A stretch of DNA of 64,000 bases, taken from positions 2,737,928 through 2,801,927 of the forward strand of contig OX337235.1 of NCBI GenBank assembly GCA_946965045.2. Direction: 5' to 3'. This DNA comes from Epithemia pelagica. Lineage: Eukaryota > Bacillariophyta > Bacillariophyceae > Surirellales > Surirellaceae. The notes beneath the pieces are model-generated. The model was not told the origin of the DNA, ran no database searches, and worked only from the letters and a program-made list of their open reading frames with translations. The position numbers and the translations under genes were made by a program. Shown one piece after another: positions 47,518 through 57,839 of the stretch (within the stretch, counting starts at the first letter, position 1; each line of letters opens with the position of its first letter).

Positions 47518-50500
47518 TCACCAGCAAGGAAAGACGCAGCTTCCCAGCAAATAACAATCTGCTTCGAGAACACTCAACCCCAAGTTGCAAACAGCATTGT
47601 CATCAATGGTTCCGTTGAAATTGTTTGAATAAATTCGCAATTTCAACAAGCCCTTCATTTGCGACAAAATGACGTTCGGAAATTCTCCACTAAATTGATT
47701 CCGAAACAAATCCAACTGCGTTAAACTCTGCAATCCGACAAAACTGGTGGGCAAATTGCCGGTCAAGCGATTGCGGCTGAGTCGTAGCCAATGTAGCATA
47801 CTCAAATCGCCGTATTCAAAGGGAATGGTCCCAGTCAAATCATTGTTTGTCGCATCAATGAGTTGCAAGGAATCCTTGAGCATGACCCACTCTGGTACCA
47901 ATTGTCCAGGCATGCCTTGTTGAGCCACATTAATGGCCACGATGCGACCATCAAAATCGCAAAAGACACCGATCCATTCGCATTCGTTGTCTCCTTCATT
48001 TGGCCAATTGGTGACGGAAAAGAGTTGGCGATGGTGATGACTCAACCACGTTTGAGACGAGACGGTCGTGGGAAGTTGGACCAATCCCCCCGATTGAATT
48101 GTTTGAAAGGAATAGCAAAGGAGGGCAAATTTCTGAATCCATCGCCAGTCGTGTGGCACAGCACTACTACTGTTGGTCAACGTGGTTGCGTTCATCAAAA
48201 TAACATGGTGGAGGGCTTGTGATTGTGCCGAGTCGGGGTCGGCCAATGCGAGGGCCGTCGAGGCGGGTGCCTGGTCCAAAATCAAGAGGCGCAGGGGACT
48301 CGGAAGAGTGGGAGAATCACTGGGAAAACGAGTTGCCGTCGGTCCATTGGTCGGAACCACGGAAGTTACTGGACTGTGAGTGCCGGACTCGACAACAGAG
48401 GCATTGGAAAACGAAGGAGCGTTGGATGACCCATCAAGAGGTGGCAAAGATGGAAGCACCGTGGGTGGGTAAGTGGGCCGGGCGGACGGTGTTGGTGTCG
48501 GGAACCGAGACGGTTGAACCGTGGTGGGCAAGGCCGTGGGGAAGCGTGCGGGAAAGGGAGTGGGAGGCCTCGATTCCGGATGGCTTGGGTTGCTTGTTGA
48601 TGGAAATGATGGAGTTTGGGTCGGGGTTTTCGTGGACGCCACTTGAGGAGACACACTTGGCTGTGGGTACACTTGAGTAGGAGTGGTTTGGTTGCAGCAG
48701 TACAGATAGACACCACCAATTGTGGGACAGCAATGACCTTTGAGTGCCAAGGCTTGGCAGCCTGGGGAGTTTTTGCAATAGGCATCTTCTTGGGATGTCA
48801 TGTCCGAGGGTGAATAGGACGGACTGGAGGAGGGAGCAAGTGATGGGAGATAGGTGGGAAGCGCTGTTGGTTGCCCCGAAGGATGCACCGAATCAGAACT
48901 GGGGGACAGCGACAGTTTCCTGGATGGACTCGTGGAAACAGAGACAGAGGGCTCTTCCGATGGAGCGGGCGTTGGGGCCCTAATGGATGGCATTTGGGGG
49001 GATGGGGAGTGTGTTTGTCCACGCGGCGAAATATTCGTTTGTGAAGGTGACAGTGGTGAGAGGGATGGTTCCATTGAAGCTAACTGGGGAGACACAGAAG
49101 GAGTCTCTGACAAAGCAGCCGAGGAAGTCGTGCGGCTGGCGGCACTAGTTGGCGAGTCAGTAATGGTTGCCATGATGGCTGATATTGTCGGTGATGGTGT
49201 CTCCAGAGACTGATGGCTTGATGGATGTGACGTTGGTGCTGGGGATGTGGCCACTATACTAACTGTTTCCGAATGACGGAATGGATTGTTCCCCGAGAGG
49301 GTTTCATTAAGAAAGTTGAGGAACGCTGATGATGAGTGGCTATCAAGTCGTCGGGCTTCCCTTCTTCTTCCTGATGAGAATGAATCTCTCACATACTGCC
49401 ATAGTGTCCCCTCATCGGAACATGATGGATCATTCAATCGTAAGCATGTGCTGTATTCTGTTGTCACTGCCATAGTGTCGGCACCGGTTGTCTCGATGGG
49501 AACGCCGCTTGTAACGACTATGCCTGCAAAGCAGTCAGACACAACATCCCGAATCACCTGATCTATCCATGTTTTCGTGGTATCGATCATTTCAGATATC
49601 TCGTTGTTGCTCAACAAATCTTGAACTCCTACTGCAATAGTGAGTTCAACTATGAATGTTCTGATTGCAATGGCTGGTGATGCACAACTTGATGTGGGGG
49701 ACAACGACATAGTCGGGGATGACGTTGGATTTATTTTCGGTGGAGGTTTCTCCGGGCCTGTTACTGCTGACACTCTTGGTCTCTCATCATTCAGAGAGAA
49801 TGCGCTCACAATAGCGATCGCGATTGCAAGAATCATAACCGCCACCAGAATAATAACGAGAAGATCTAACCGGAATCGCCAGTAATGCTTCTTTGGAATG
49901 CGGTTTCGAGCACGTTGTCCATCGGGGGCATCACTTGTGTCGTTTTGTTCATCAATCGCTTCATCTCGACCAGTTTCGAATGGAGAACTTCGTCGTCCGA
50001 GAGCCCGGGGAAGGGAAAACATACAGCTTGAGTTGGACGGCTGCTCAAAGTCTCCACCCCGTATGCTCTCATACCTGGGTGGGTTGGCTTCTTTTCCAAG
50101 TGGAAGTATACCAGATGATTCAACATCATTACATGTTTGCACTGTTTCATCATTGGACACAATGCCGTTCTGGTACGAATGAGATGTCACACCAACGACC
50201 TTTAAAACGCCCACAGAGCTGGATTTATTGTCGTCGTTGGGGGCTTTTTCTGATATTTCAGAAGTTTGCTGTTCTTGCTGAAGTTTTCTTTCAGGATAGT
50301 TGCCTATGCGTTTGTTGTGAGTACGGCCTGTGTTGAAGCCAGGGTCCATTCGAGAATCCGTGCTCGCACCCAAAGCATGTTGTGGTGGTTTTGACTTCTC
50401 AACCTCGCAACTAGTTTTAAAAAAAATTGAAGCCTCACTCGCATATGAGGATGTCTGTACGCTCCTCTCATTTGTCACGGAATGCTCAAATTCAAAGCTG

Positions 50501-51000
50501 CCCCAGTCAATTGAATCGATTTCATCCTCCACTTTTTCCGGATCATGCGCCCCACCTTCTTCATCTTTTGAATCAGCGTCATCCTCCACTTTTTCCGGAT
50601 CATGTCCTCCACCTTCTTCATATTTTGAATCAGCGCCATTGGGCGCAGTTTCGGAGTCTATGGCAGACTTCCTTGGTGAGAAATTTCTCTGCTCCTCGTC
50701 CCATTCCAGGTGCCCGAAATCAACAAAGTCAAACTCTGCTCCCATTCCAGCATGAAAGTGACTTCTTCCTGGAACTATATCGGCCGTTCCATCCTCAGAA
50801 ATGTACAAGCTTGACAAGGAGGAACCATTATCTTCAAGTCTGGGTTTCCCTGGAGATCTCTTTAACTTCGGCTGTGGTTGCATAGCTCCCTCATCAACAA
50901 AGCCCTCTTGACTAGGGCCAGGCATTTGCAATGATTCATCATTATCTAGTACCTTCCGCCGTCCGCCTCTAGGTGATGAAAGAAAAGAGAGAAACCTCAT
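47518..51000 (-). CDS. Leucine-rich repeat membrane protein with a mucin-like stalk
   Basis: 1,160 residues from ATG 51000. Residues 1-370 are acidic and polar and include a doubled unit of about 20 residues (GGGHDPEKVEDDADSKDEE). One membrane helix follows at about 375-400 (LLVIILVAVMILAIAIAIVS). The next 500 residues are Ser/Pro/Thr-rich (SPSRKLSLSPSSDS and similar), like a glycosylated stalk, broken by a Cys-rich patch (YCKNSPGCQALALKGHCC). The C-terminus has the plant-type LRR cap CEWIGVFCDFDGRIVAINV and four or five repeats (LQLIDATNNDLTGTIPFEYG, LHWLRLSRNRLTGNLPTSFV), ending in a Cys-rich cap. There is no kinase domain. The C-terminal LRR part should face outside. Such proteins are abundant in raphid diatoms; ligand unknown. 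Confidence 0.85.
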   Translation of the reverse strand: MRFLSFLSSPRGGRRKVLDNDESLQMPGPSQEGFVDEGAMQPQPKLKRSPGKPRLEDNGSSLSSLYISEDGTADIVPGRSHFHAGMGAEFDFVDFGHLEWDEEQRNFSPRKSAIDSETAPNGADSKYEEGGGHDPEKVEDDADSKDEEGGAHDPEKVEDEIDSIDWGSFEFEHSVTNERSVQTSSYASEASIFFKTSCEVEKSKPPQHALGASTDSRMDPGFNTGRTHNKRIGNYPERKLQQEQQTSEISEKAPNDDNKSSSVGVLKVVGVTSHSYQNGIVSNDETVQTCNDVESSGILPLGKEANPPRYESIRGGDFEQPSNSSCMFSLPRALGRRSSPFETGRDEAIDEQNDTSDAPDGQRARNRIPKKHYWRFRLDLLVIILVAVMILAIAIAIVSAFSLNDERPRVSAVTGPEKPPPKINPTSSPTMSLSPTSSCASPAIAIRTFIVELTIAVGVQDLLSNNEISEMIDTTKTWIDQVIRDVVSDCFAGIVVTSGVPIETTGADTMAVTTEYSTCLRLNDPSCSDEGTLWQYVRDSFSSGRRREARRLDSHSSSAFLNFLNETLSGNNPFRHSETVSIVATSPAPTSHPSSHQSLETPSPTISAIMATITDSPTSAASRTTSSAALSETPSVSPQLASMEPSLSPLSPSQTNISPRGQTHSPSPQMPSIRAPTPAPSEEPSVSVSTSPSRKLSLSPSSDSVHPSGQPTALPTYLPSLAPSSSPSYSPSDMTSQEDAYCKNSPGCQALALKGHCCPTIGGVYLYCCNQTTPTQVYPQPSVSPQVASTKTPTQTPSFPSTSNPSHPESRPPTPFPARFPTALPTTVQPSRFPTPTPSARPTYPPTVLPSLPPLDGSSNAPSFSNASVVESGTHSPVTSVVPTNGPTATRFPSDSPTLPSPLRLLILDQAPASTALALADPDSAQSQALHHVILMNATTLTNSSSAVPHDWRWIQKFALLCYSFQTIQSGGLVQLPTTVSSQTWLSHHHRQLFSVTNWPNEGDNECEWIGVFCDFDGRIVAINVAQQGMPGQLVPEWVMLKDSLQLIDATNNDLTGTIPFEYGDLSMLHWLRLSRNRLTGNLPTSFVGLQSLTQLDLFRNQFSGEFPNVILSQMKGLLKLRIYSNNFNGTIDDNAVCNLGLSVLEADCYLLGSCVFPCW

Positions 51001-51888
51001 AATCAATTCGTCATATGCTCCTCTTGGTGAGAAATGACCTGAGTGGATAAACTTGTTTTGATGGTTGAAAGTTGCTTGTCCGCTTTGTTATTCCGCATAG
51101 TCCGGTCCCTTGGCTCGCGAGATAGCCGATCCCAGTCCCACGTAAAACACGAACTGACGGGAACTTTTTGGGGGTGGGCCTGCGTGGGCGTGGGGCACGA
51201 AGCACGAAGCACGAGCCAAAGTTGCAAGAATGGAAGCGAGCATGCGACGCGTGAACGATGGGAACCATGATTGAACAGGTACGAGTTCTACCTAAACTCG
51301 TATTCTATCCATTATCCATCAACTAGGGGCTCGGGCGGGAGACGGAAGTCCGAAGACGGAAGTAGGTAGCTCGTGCCGACGACACAAAACAGGTTTACAT
51401 AGTACAAACAAGTCAGCCATCCTGGACCTTCGACCCTGGACCTGGACCGAGAACCTCAACAGGAACAGCCGTTCACGCGACGCGCTACGTGCTATGGGAA
51501 TGAAAGCAGGTGCGAGCGGTGAATGATGGTCGTGTAATTTATTTTCTCTGTTTCGAAAGTGGACTGCTGGAGCAAAAGTGTCTCGGAGGCTGGAAATGGC
51601 AAGATTCAAACATCCTCCCTCCTTCTCCTACTGCTCGCTCTTGAGAGGACCTCTGCACTGTGCACTCATCACTCATCTGAGATATAATATTATCTCCTTT
51701 CACGGAGGGAAATGCCTCTATTGAAAAAGAGAGAGTGCCAAGTGCCAATTGCCAATCTCGATTCTCTCCGTAGCCTCCTCGATCCTCGAGGAGTACGAGC
51801 AGGTAGCTACAATAGCCCACTTTGAGAGTTACTCCTAGCTAGAGCGCAGTAGGAGTAGCTGTTGCAAAAACTATGAGTACTGAGTACA
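51001..51888. other. Intergenic region upstream of the LRR gene
   Basis: 888 bases, no recognisable gene. It should contain the LRR promoter near 51000-51300. Confidence 0.4.
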
Positions 51889-53607
51889 GGAACACGCGAA
51901 ACTATGTCGGCTATGACCTCACGCGCCCTATGCTAGCAGACAAGGCAGCATTTTAGCTTAGTACTGGCTAAACAGCTCTAGTCCTTGTCGTTTTGGCGAT
52001 TGTCTCTTGTTCAAAAGACCGGGGCAATAAAAATGGTGCACCCGGTATTAAGCCTCATGACACACACAAGATGAAATTGTTGTCTTGTAATGTCCTACTT
52101 ATCACTCATTAGCTAAGCCCGACGAGTAATGTTGTGTACACTACATAACTTCTCAGTCTTGTGACTTGTGAGTGTGAGCCATCGGTAAATAAGCTCAACG
52201 GCAAGGACTACGTGTAGCTGCTCGCCACAATAGGCTATAATATTCTTGAACAGCCCAATTCCCATTATTTGGTCTATTTAACAGTACATCCAGTACCTCT
52301 CTAGTACAACATTACTGCAGAAGTACGAGTCGTGCTTCTATTTTGTCACGGTGCTCCCACGGGATGGTTCTCGCAAACCTCACAAAATGAAGCGGACAAG
52401 ACGACAAGCGGACAAGATGAAGCGACAAGCGGACAAGAAGACAAGACGACAAGCCGACAAGACGACAAGCGGACAAAACGACAAGCGGACAAAACGACAA
52501 GCGGACAAAACGACAAGCGGACAAAACGACAAGACGACAAGCGGACAAGACGACAAGCGGACAAACGACAATCAAACCTTGATTTCCTTGATTTCCTTCT
52601 CTGCTCAGGAGATGAGTGTCTCCATTCCATCTTGCCTTTCAAACGCTTGTGGACTAACATCTGAGACAGTATCCAACAGAGTATGTTTGCCGGTAACAAC
52701 ACAAACTTTGGGACATGACGTGGACAGTTTCAGAGTTCCCTTGGCTGGTGTGGTTTCCAGCATGCACCAGCCATGCGTCAAACCATAGAGAAGCTCTCCT
52801 CCAGCACGTATGTGCGGTGTTACCAATAAGCGATCGTTGACGTCCATTTATAATGGACATGGGCTGAACTACTTGGTAGATTGCGAACGAGAATACCGCC
52901 GTGCTTGTTGCGTTTGGTTTGATTGTCGTTTTGTCCGCTTGTCGTTTTGTCCGCTTGTCGTCTTGTCGTTTTGTCCGCTTGTCGTTTTGTCCGCTTGTCG
53001 TTTTGTCCGCTTGTCGTCTTGTCGGCTTGTCGTCTTGTCTTCTTGTCCGCTTTTCCGCTTGTCGTCTTGTCCGCTTCATCTTGTCCGCTTGTCGTCTTGT
53101 CCGCTTCATTTTGTGAGGTTTGCGAGAACCATCCCGTGGGAGCACCGTGACAAAATAGAAGCACGACTCGTACTTCTGCAGTAATGTTGTACTAGAGAGG
53201 TACTGGATGTACTGTTAAATAGACCAAATAATGGGAATTGGGCTGTTCAAGAATATTATAGCCTATTGTGGCGAGCAGCTACACGTAGTCCTTGCCGTTG
53301 AGCTTATTTACCGATGGCTCACACTCACAAGTCACAAGACTGAGAAGTTATGTAGTGTACACAACATTACTCGTCGGGCTTAGCTAATGAGTGATAAGTA
53401 GGACATTACAAGACAACAATTTCATCTTGTGTGTGTCATGAGGCTTAATACCGGGTGCACCATTTTTATTGCCCCGGTCTTTTGAACAAGAGACAATCGC
53501 CAAAACGACAAGGACTAGAGCTGTTTAGCTAGTACTAAGCTAAAATGCTGCCTTGTCTGCTAGCATAGGGCGCGTGAGGTCATAGCCGACATAGTTTCGC
53601 GTGTTCC
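51889..53607. mobile_element. Foldback-type element: 690-bp inverted arms around a 337-bp core
   Basis: Left arm 51889-52578 and right arm 52916-53607 are reverse complements with very few differences (for example one mismatch near 51969/53528). The inner part of each arm (about 52388-52575 and 52918-53112) is a tandem array of 8-bp units, GACAAGCG, GACAAAAC and GACAAGAC, with no stop codon on most frames, which makes spurious ORFs. No transposase and no clear target duplication. It would form a long hairpin if single-stranded. Confidence 0.85.
52605..52847 (-). pseudogene. Captured gene fragment in the foldback core
   Basis: 81 codons in one frame, protein-like (GGELLYGLTHGWCMLETTPA, then VCVVTGKHTLLDTVSDVSPQ). 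Unlike the arms it is not repetitive. It looks like a piece of a host exon carried between the arms. I do not recognise the source. Confidence 0.4.
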
Positions 53608-53873
53608 AGCTCTCTCTAGCTAGAGAGAGAGTAGAGGTAGTTTCCTTGAGAAGACCAAAATGCAGCTCTGCCTGAACAGTGAACAGACAAGCGATATTGC
53701 GTTCGTGCATGGTGTGTGTGCTTCGCGTTGCAGTTGTCTCATCTCACAAAACCGGAATAGACACGGCCACCTCACCACATCTGTCGAGTGGTTGATTGAT
53801 TGATTGCCTCTGTCAACATTCTTGAGTTGGCCAATCATCACTCTTCCTGCGTTTGTTTCATAACATTAGAAGA

Positions 53874-54536
53874 ATGCCATCTTTAACAGCAGTGAACAAC
53901 ACAATAACAAGGCTCTTGAGTCCTCCGAGCAAAATTGCCCGGGCGTTGGACTGGAACAAGTTGACTGGCGCCATTTTGTCGGTACATGTCGGTCTCCGAA
54001 CAGTTGATCTGGCCGTTGCATCGCATCCAAGCGCATTTCACCCCGTCGATACCCTTCCGTCCATTCCAATCGAAATGGAAACGCGAAGAAACCAAAAAGT
54101 GCTGAAAGAGAATGTACTTTTGGAACTGAAAAATATTGTTGAAACACACAAAATATGTGGGATTGTTGTAAGTTGGCCGGTTCAAAAAGAGGGATGGTGC
54201 GGTGCAACATGCGGCAAGGTCCTGCATGTATTGGATCAAGTGGTGGAAGATACGAACATTTTGTCCGCCAAACGCCCAATGTGTTTGTGGGATGGTCACC
54301 ACTTCCGAGATGGCGGAGACGAATGGGGTCGCCTTGCGCTGTACGGTGTTCCAACCAACAAAACCATCCACATGGCCAGCAAAGAGCAATACGAGGACGA
54401 AGGAATGCTAGCGGCTGACATCGCAACTGATTTCCTTAACTGCCACTGGCCAGACCTCACGCACAATCTGAACAGGTCAACAGGAGTTTCTTCGAAAAGT
54501 TCCGAGATGCGAGGGACTGTCAATTCAAGAATATAG
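53874..54536 (+). CDS. YqgF/RuvX-like RNase H-fold protein, catalytic residues not conserved
   Basis: 220 residues from ATG 53874. After a 25-residue basic/hydroxylated N-terminus (possible organelle presequence), AILSVHVGLRTVDLAVASHP takes the place of the first strand of YqgF proteins (I-D-x-G-x-x-R-x-G-V-A-V), TRRNQKVLKENVLLELKNIV the helix, and GIVVSWPVQKEGWCG the V-V-G-x-P strand-turn. The Asp of the first strand is His here, and the C-terminal D-E-R-x-T motif is WDGHHF. YqgF nucleases process pre-rRNA in bacteria; loss of the metal ligands suggests a non-enzymatic or altered role. Assignment is by pattern only. Confidence 0.55.
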   Translation: MPSLTAVNNTITRLLSPPSKIARALDWNKLTGAILSVHVGLRTVDLAVASHPSAFHPVDTLPSIPIEMETRRNQKVLKENVLLELKNIVETHKICGIVVSWPVQKEGWCGATCGKVLHVLDQVVEDTNILSAKRPMCLWDGHHFRDGGDEWGRLALYGVPTNKTIHMASKEQYEDEGMLAADIATDFLNCHWPDLTHNLNRSTGVSSKSSEMRGTVNSRI

Positions 54537-54886
54537 ATTCGCAACGTATACCACAGTCATTAGATGAAGGATAGAACTACACTCTAGAAATAACAATAAA
54601 CCTAAGATTCCCTTGGAATACCCAGTTAGCACAGTCAATAACTTAGAAGATATTTTGTAAGAGAAGAGGACAACCGCATCGAACTGAGGTTAATTGAGAC
54701 TTAGAGGTAGCTCTACGTGTAGGAATACTTGAGATTGCATGCAACGCGGCATTGAACCAAGTACTGACCATTCCTTCCATTCTCTCTATACTGCGTCATG
54801 AAAGTTGGTATACCATCAAGCTGCTTGCTTTATGGAGGGTTATACACGGACTGGGAATTGGGAATGTGTTGGAAGCGTGAAAAAGG
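54537..54886. other. Intergenic stretch
   Basis: 350 bases between the YqgF-like gene and the short transposon. Nothing recognised. Confidence 0.4.
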
Positions 54887-55625
54887 TACCCCCTAGCGGG
54901 GGTGGCTCATAGGGTGTAATTTCTCTGAGCCACCCCCATACCTATTATTTGCCAAAAATAACCTGTTTCCAGTCGGCCGGCATATCTCATTTCCTCCACC
55001 ACGATAACAACACGGGCCATGGTGTTGCACAGGTTGTTGTGCACCTATTTGGACTCGTGAAACCTGTCTTCCTAGTCATAGACCTCAAACCAATAGTGTA
55101 GAATGCATCGGCATCACCAAAATCTAAAGGTTAAGGCTATTATGCATCAGACTCATAGGCGCCATGCCTCGTGGCACATGTACGGAAGCGACGTCTTGCC
55201 ATTTCGAACGAAGCAACTCAAAGGGACTGTATGGCTCTTATCATGCATTGTTTGGACACATATTGGTACACAATACACATCACAGTAGTAGTTACACAGT
55301 GTATTGATAGCAAAACAGCAACTCTCATGTATTATCACGCCATCATGGTCTCCTAGTGTGCCGTATTACAGCGTCACTGTATTGGTCATTTCCTAGAATG
55401 GCCCGCATGCACTGTGCCCCTCACAATGTACTGCCATGGTACCGGTATGAAGCATGTGATGGTCGGATCATGATGGGGTGGCCGTAGGAGGTCACCAGCA
55501 ACGACAAAGTTTGATTGTCGTGTTGTTATCGCGGTGGATGGAATGAGATCCGACTGGAGCCAGGAAAAAGGTATGGGGGTGGTTCACAGAAACTACAACC
55601 TCAAAACCACCCTCGCTAGGGGGTA
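54887..55625. mobile_element. Non-autonomous 739-bp transposon with TACCCCC ends and a 10-bp target duplication
   Basis: Starts TACCCCCTAGCG and ends with its complement. The terminal 57 bases match in inverted order at 48 of 57 positions without gaps (54887-54943 and 55569-55625). A perfect 10-bp direct repeat, GTGAAAAAGG, flanks it at 54877-54886 and 55626-55635. Within the left end, GGGGGTGGCTCA (54898-54909) and TGAGCCACCCCC form a perfect 12-bp hairpin stem; the right end has a shorter one. No ORF of note inside. The terminal sequence, hairpin layout and target length match the helicase transposon at 27944-41811. Confidence 0.9.
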
Positions 55626-56027
55626 GTGAAAAAGGGTACTCCTATCGCTGCCGCGGTAGGTAGCTCCAAGCTCCAAGGTAGTTCTCCCGGGCAATTTTAT
55701 GAAATGGTCGCGTTGCGGTCTACTATGGATCGTATATTAAGCATTTCGAATGTACGACCAATACGCGAGTGAGGGGCCGATCACAATCACAAAGAGTACG
55801 TCATTTTGTGCCGATCCTGTCACGGCCCACAACAGTTCTCTCTTCTGACTTCTGACGTACTTGCAAGTTCTTGGCAACCGATGATATGATTCGATCTCGA
55901 CACAGGAGAACCTATTTCGATTTCGTGGGTCGGTCTCGGAAGAGAACTTGATGGCACATCTGCTCTAGCGACACAACTCTTGACCAACGACATCAAAAGT
56001 TGCATCTCAGAAAACAATTCGAGTACA
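55626..56027. other. Upstream flank of the next gene
   Basis: 402 bases. It starts with the 10-bp target duplication; the rest should hold the promoter. No motif identified. Confidence 0.4.
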
Positions 56028-56933
56028 ATGAAGATCTTTTGTAGCATCCTCACGGCGCTCAGCGCCGTTACTGGCGCTGGTGCTTTTTCGTTTACCACAC
56101 CGAGATCCATGCAGTCCCCCACTGCCCTTTGGTCATCCACCCGAAGCCAAGCGGACGCGTTGAAACTGGGCAAGGCACCGGGTCAGTTGGCACAACCGAT
56201 TGCGGGGCACGAAGGCAAGGTCATGATTCCGGATGACCTCCCCTTGGTGAGACTTGAAGGAGGCAAGACCATTCGAACATGGACCATGCCTCACGATTCG
56301 GAACGAATTGAGTATGTGGTAAAATCTGGTGGTCGTCCGCTGAATGCCCGAATCGAAATGTGGCTCGGACCGCACCGTAGGATTCATGGTATGGACGTGT
56401 ACTGCGAGGATGGCACTACTACTCCATTCAGAGCTTTACTCAAATTCAAGAAGGGCTCGACTACTTTTTCCATCCGCAATATTGGGAAGGCAGAATATCC
56501 AATTTATGGTGGCTGCCGAGTGGCTAATAAAGAATGGAACAAAGCTCTTGAAGCCAACACGCTTGCTATTTTTAAGGCCAACACCCCTGTTCACATGCAG
56601 GGAGACAAAGCGATGCGTACCTTTCCCATTCCTGCGGACGTCAAAAGTGTACAAGTCATCTTGTGGTCCGGCGCTACTGGTAAGAAATCCACCAAGGCCA
56701 AGATTGAAGTGTTGCAGGCACCGAACAACAAGAAGCAAGCGTACGATCTTCACTGTGGAGGATCAAGTCAGCCATACCATTGTATCTTTGAGACACCTGG
56801 AGAAGGAACTACACTTCGAATTTGGAACAAGAACAATTTGGAATTTCCATTTGAAGCTGTTGTTGTCCCTTATGAGAAAGAAGATCCCACCCCAGGCATT
56901 CATCTGAACAAGAGTTTCTTCATGATGAACTAA
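56028..56933 (+). CDS. Plastid-targeted protein with an internal duplication, unknown function
   Basis: 301 residues from ATG 56028. The start MKIFCSILTALSAVTGAGAF is a signal peptide that ends in a GAF/ASAF-like plastid motif (predicted cleavage before F), followed by a Ser/Arg transit-like stretch, the usual bipartite signal of diatom plastid proteins. The mature part holds two copies of a domain of about 95 residues. Copy 1 (about 90-170): RTWTMPHDSERIEYVVKSGG to FSIRNIGKAEYPIYGGC. Copy 2 (about 200-290): RTFPIPADVKSVQVILWSGA to LRIWNKNNLEFPFEAVV. The pattern of short strands suggests a beta-sandwich. No catalytic residues recognised. Confidence 0.75.
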   Translation: MKIFCSILTALSAVTGAGAFSFTTPRSMQSPTALWSSTRSQADALKLGKAPGQLAQPIAGHEGKVMIPDDLPLVRLEGGKTIRTWTMPHDSERIEYVVKSGGRPLNARIEMWLGPHRRIHGMDVYCEDGTTTPFRALLKFKKGSTTFSIRNIGKAEYPIYGGCRVANKEWNKALEANTLAIFKANTPVHMQGDKAMRTFPIPADVKSVQVILWSGATGKKSTKAKIEVLQAPNNKKQAYDLHCGGSSQPYHCIFETPGEGTTLRIWNKNNLEFPFEAVVVPYEKEDPTPGIHLNKSFFMMN

Positions 56934-57362
56934 AAATGGTGTAAACAGAGCCGAGATAATGGACCACGCGCAAGGTCCCCCGTGAAAAAGTAAGAAATCA
57001 TCCTAATCTATACAAAATCAACGAGATCATCAACTATGGAGATGAGTGTAAAACTTCTCGTAGTCATACAGTAATGGTAGTTCAATAATGACATCGGGAT
57101 CCTCGATACAAACGCATCTCTATGGAGTCACCTGGAAACCTGAAAGTACAGATAAAAGGCGAAATGAAGGTAGTCTTTCATGGATCGTGGCATCACCGAC
57201 CGGGAAACGAAAAAAGGAGTGTCAGTCGTCAGTTGTTTCATGCAGTCAGTATACTGGCGATTGTGCCCTGGACGGACAGAACTGGAAAATGATGACGTGT
57301 CATCATGACATCATCCCCGGACAACCGCACTCGAACTCCAAGAGAATGGCAATTTTGCTTGT
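56934..57362. other. Intergenic stretch
   Basis: 429 bases between two plus-strand genes. No gene or repeat recognised. Confidence 0.4.
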
Positions 57363-57839
57363 ATGATGACAATGATGTTTGCTTCCCTCCAGTTGTCACT
57401 TTGCCTGGCTTTTATTGGCCTCTTGATCCGGGACGTATCGTCCTTGGTGGCACCCTCGGCGGCCTTATCCATCAGAACAAGCGGTCGGATTCGTCTTGGT
57501 CGTTGTGGCACCGACAACAACGACGTGCTGGTGTTGTACGGCGAAGGGACGGGCGGATGGGGGATTGGCAATTCTCGAGAAATGTTGCCCGAGGAATTTC
57601 GCAATCGAGGCGATCGTCGCGCCTTTGAAGGGTACCAATTATCGAACCGGGGTGATTTTATGCGACAAGTGGAACGAGATGCCTCGGCCATGGTGGACCA
57701 GGAACTCGATGAATTGATGGGCGTGGCCCAGATTGCCGGAATCCGGGTCAAGGATCCGAGTACGAGGCTCAATAAATTTGGAGACCAAGACTTGATGGAT
57801 GATGACGACTTGGATTTGAGTGTCCCGTTGGAGGATTAG
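57363..57839 (+). CDS. Small protein with signal peptide, unknown
   Basis: 158 residues, ATG 57363. MMTMMFASLQLSLCLAFIGL is a signal peptide; the following SSLVAPSAALSIRTSGRIR could be a transit-like stretch but lacks a clear Phe. The rest is polar, with GTGGWGIGNSREMLPEEFR, a long amphipathic helix (DASAMVDQELDELMGVA) and an acidic tail (DDDDLDLSVPLED). Secreted or plastid localisation is likely. No family recognised. Confidence 0.55.
   Translation: MMTMMFASLQLSLCLAFIGLLIRDVSSLVAPSAALSIRTSGRIRLGRCGTDNNDVLVLYGEGTGGWGIGNSREMLPEEFRNRGDRRAFEGYQLSNRGDFMRQVERDASAMVDQELDELMGVAQIAGIRVKDPSTRLNKFGDQDLMDDDDLDLSVPLED

Noticed and set aside
52388-53112. CRISPR-like array
   Set aside because: Units are 8 bp, contiguous and without unique spacers; this is a simple tandem array in a eukaryotic foldback element.
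52332-53184. Long ORFs on both strands rich in Asp-Lys-Arg-Gln or Leu-Ser-Ala-Cys-Arg
   Set aside because: They are translations of the GACAAGCG-type tandem arrays inside the foldback arms, open in several frames at once and mirrored between strands. They are not genes.
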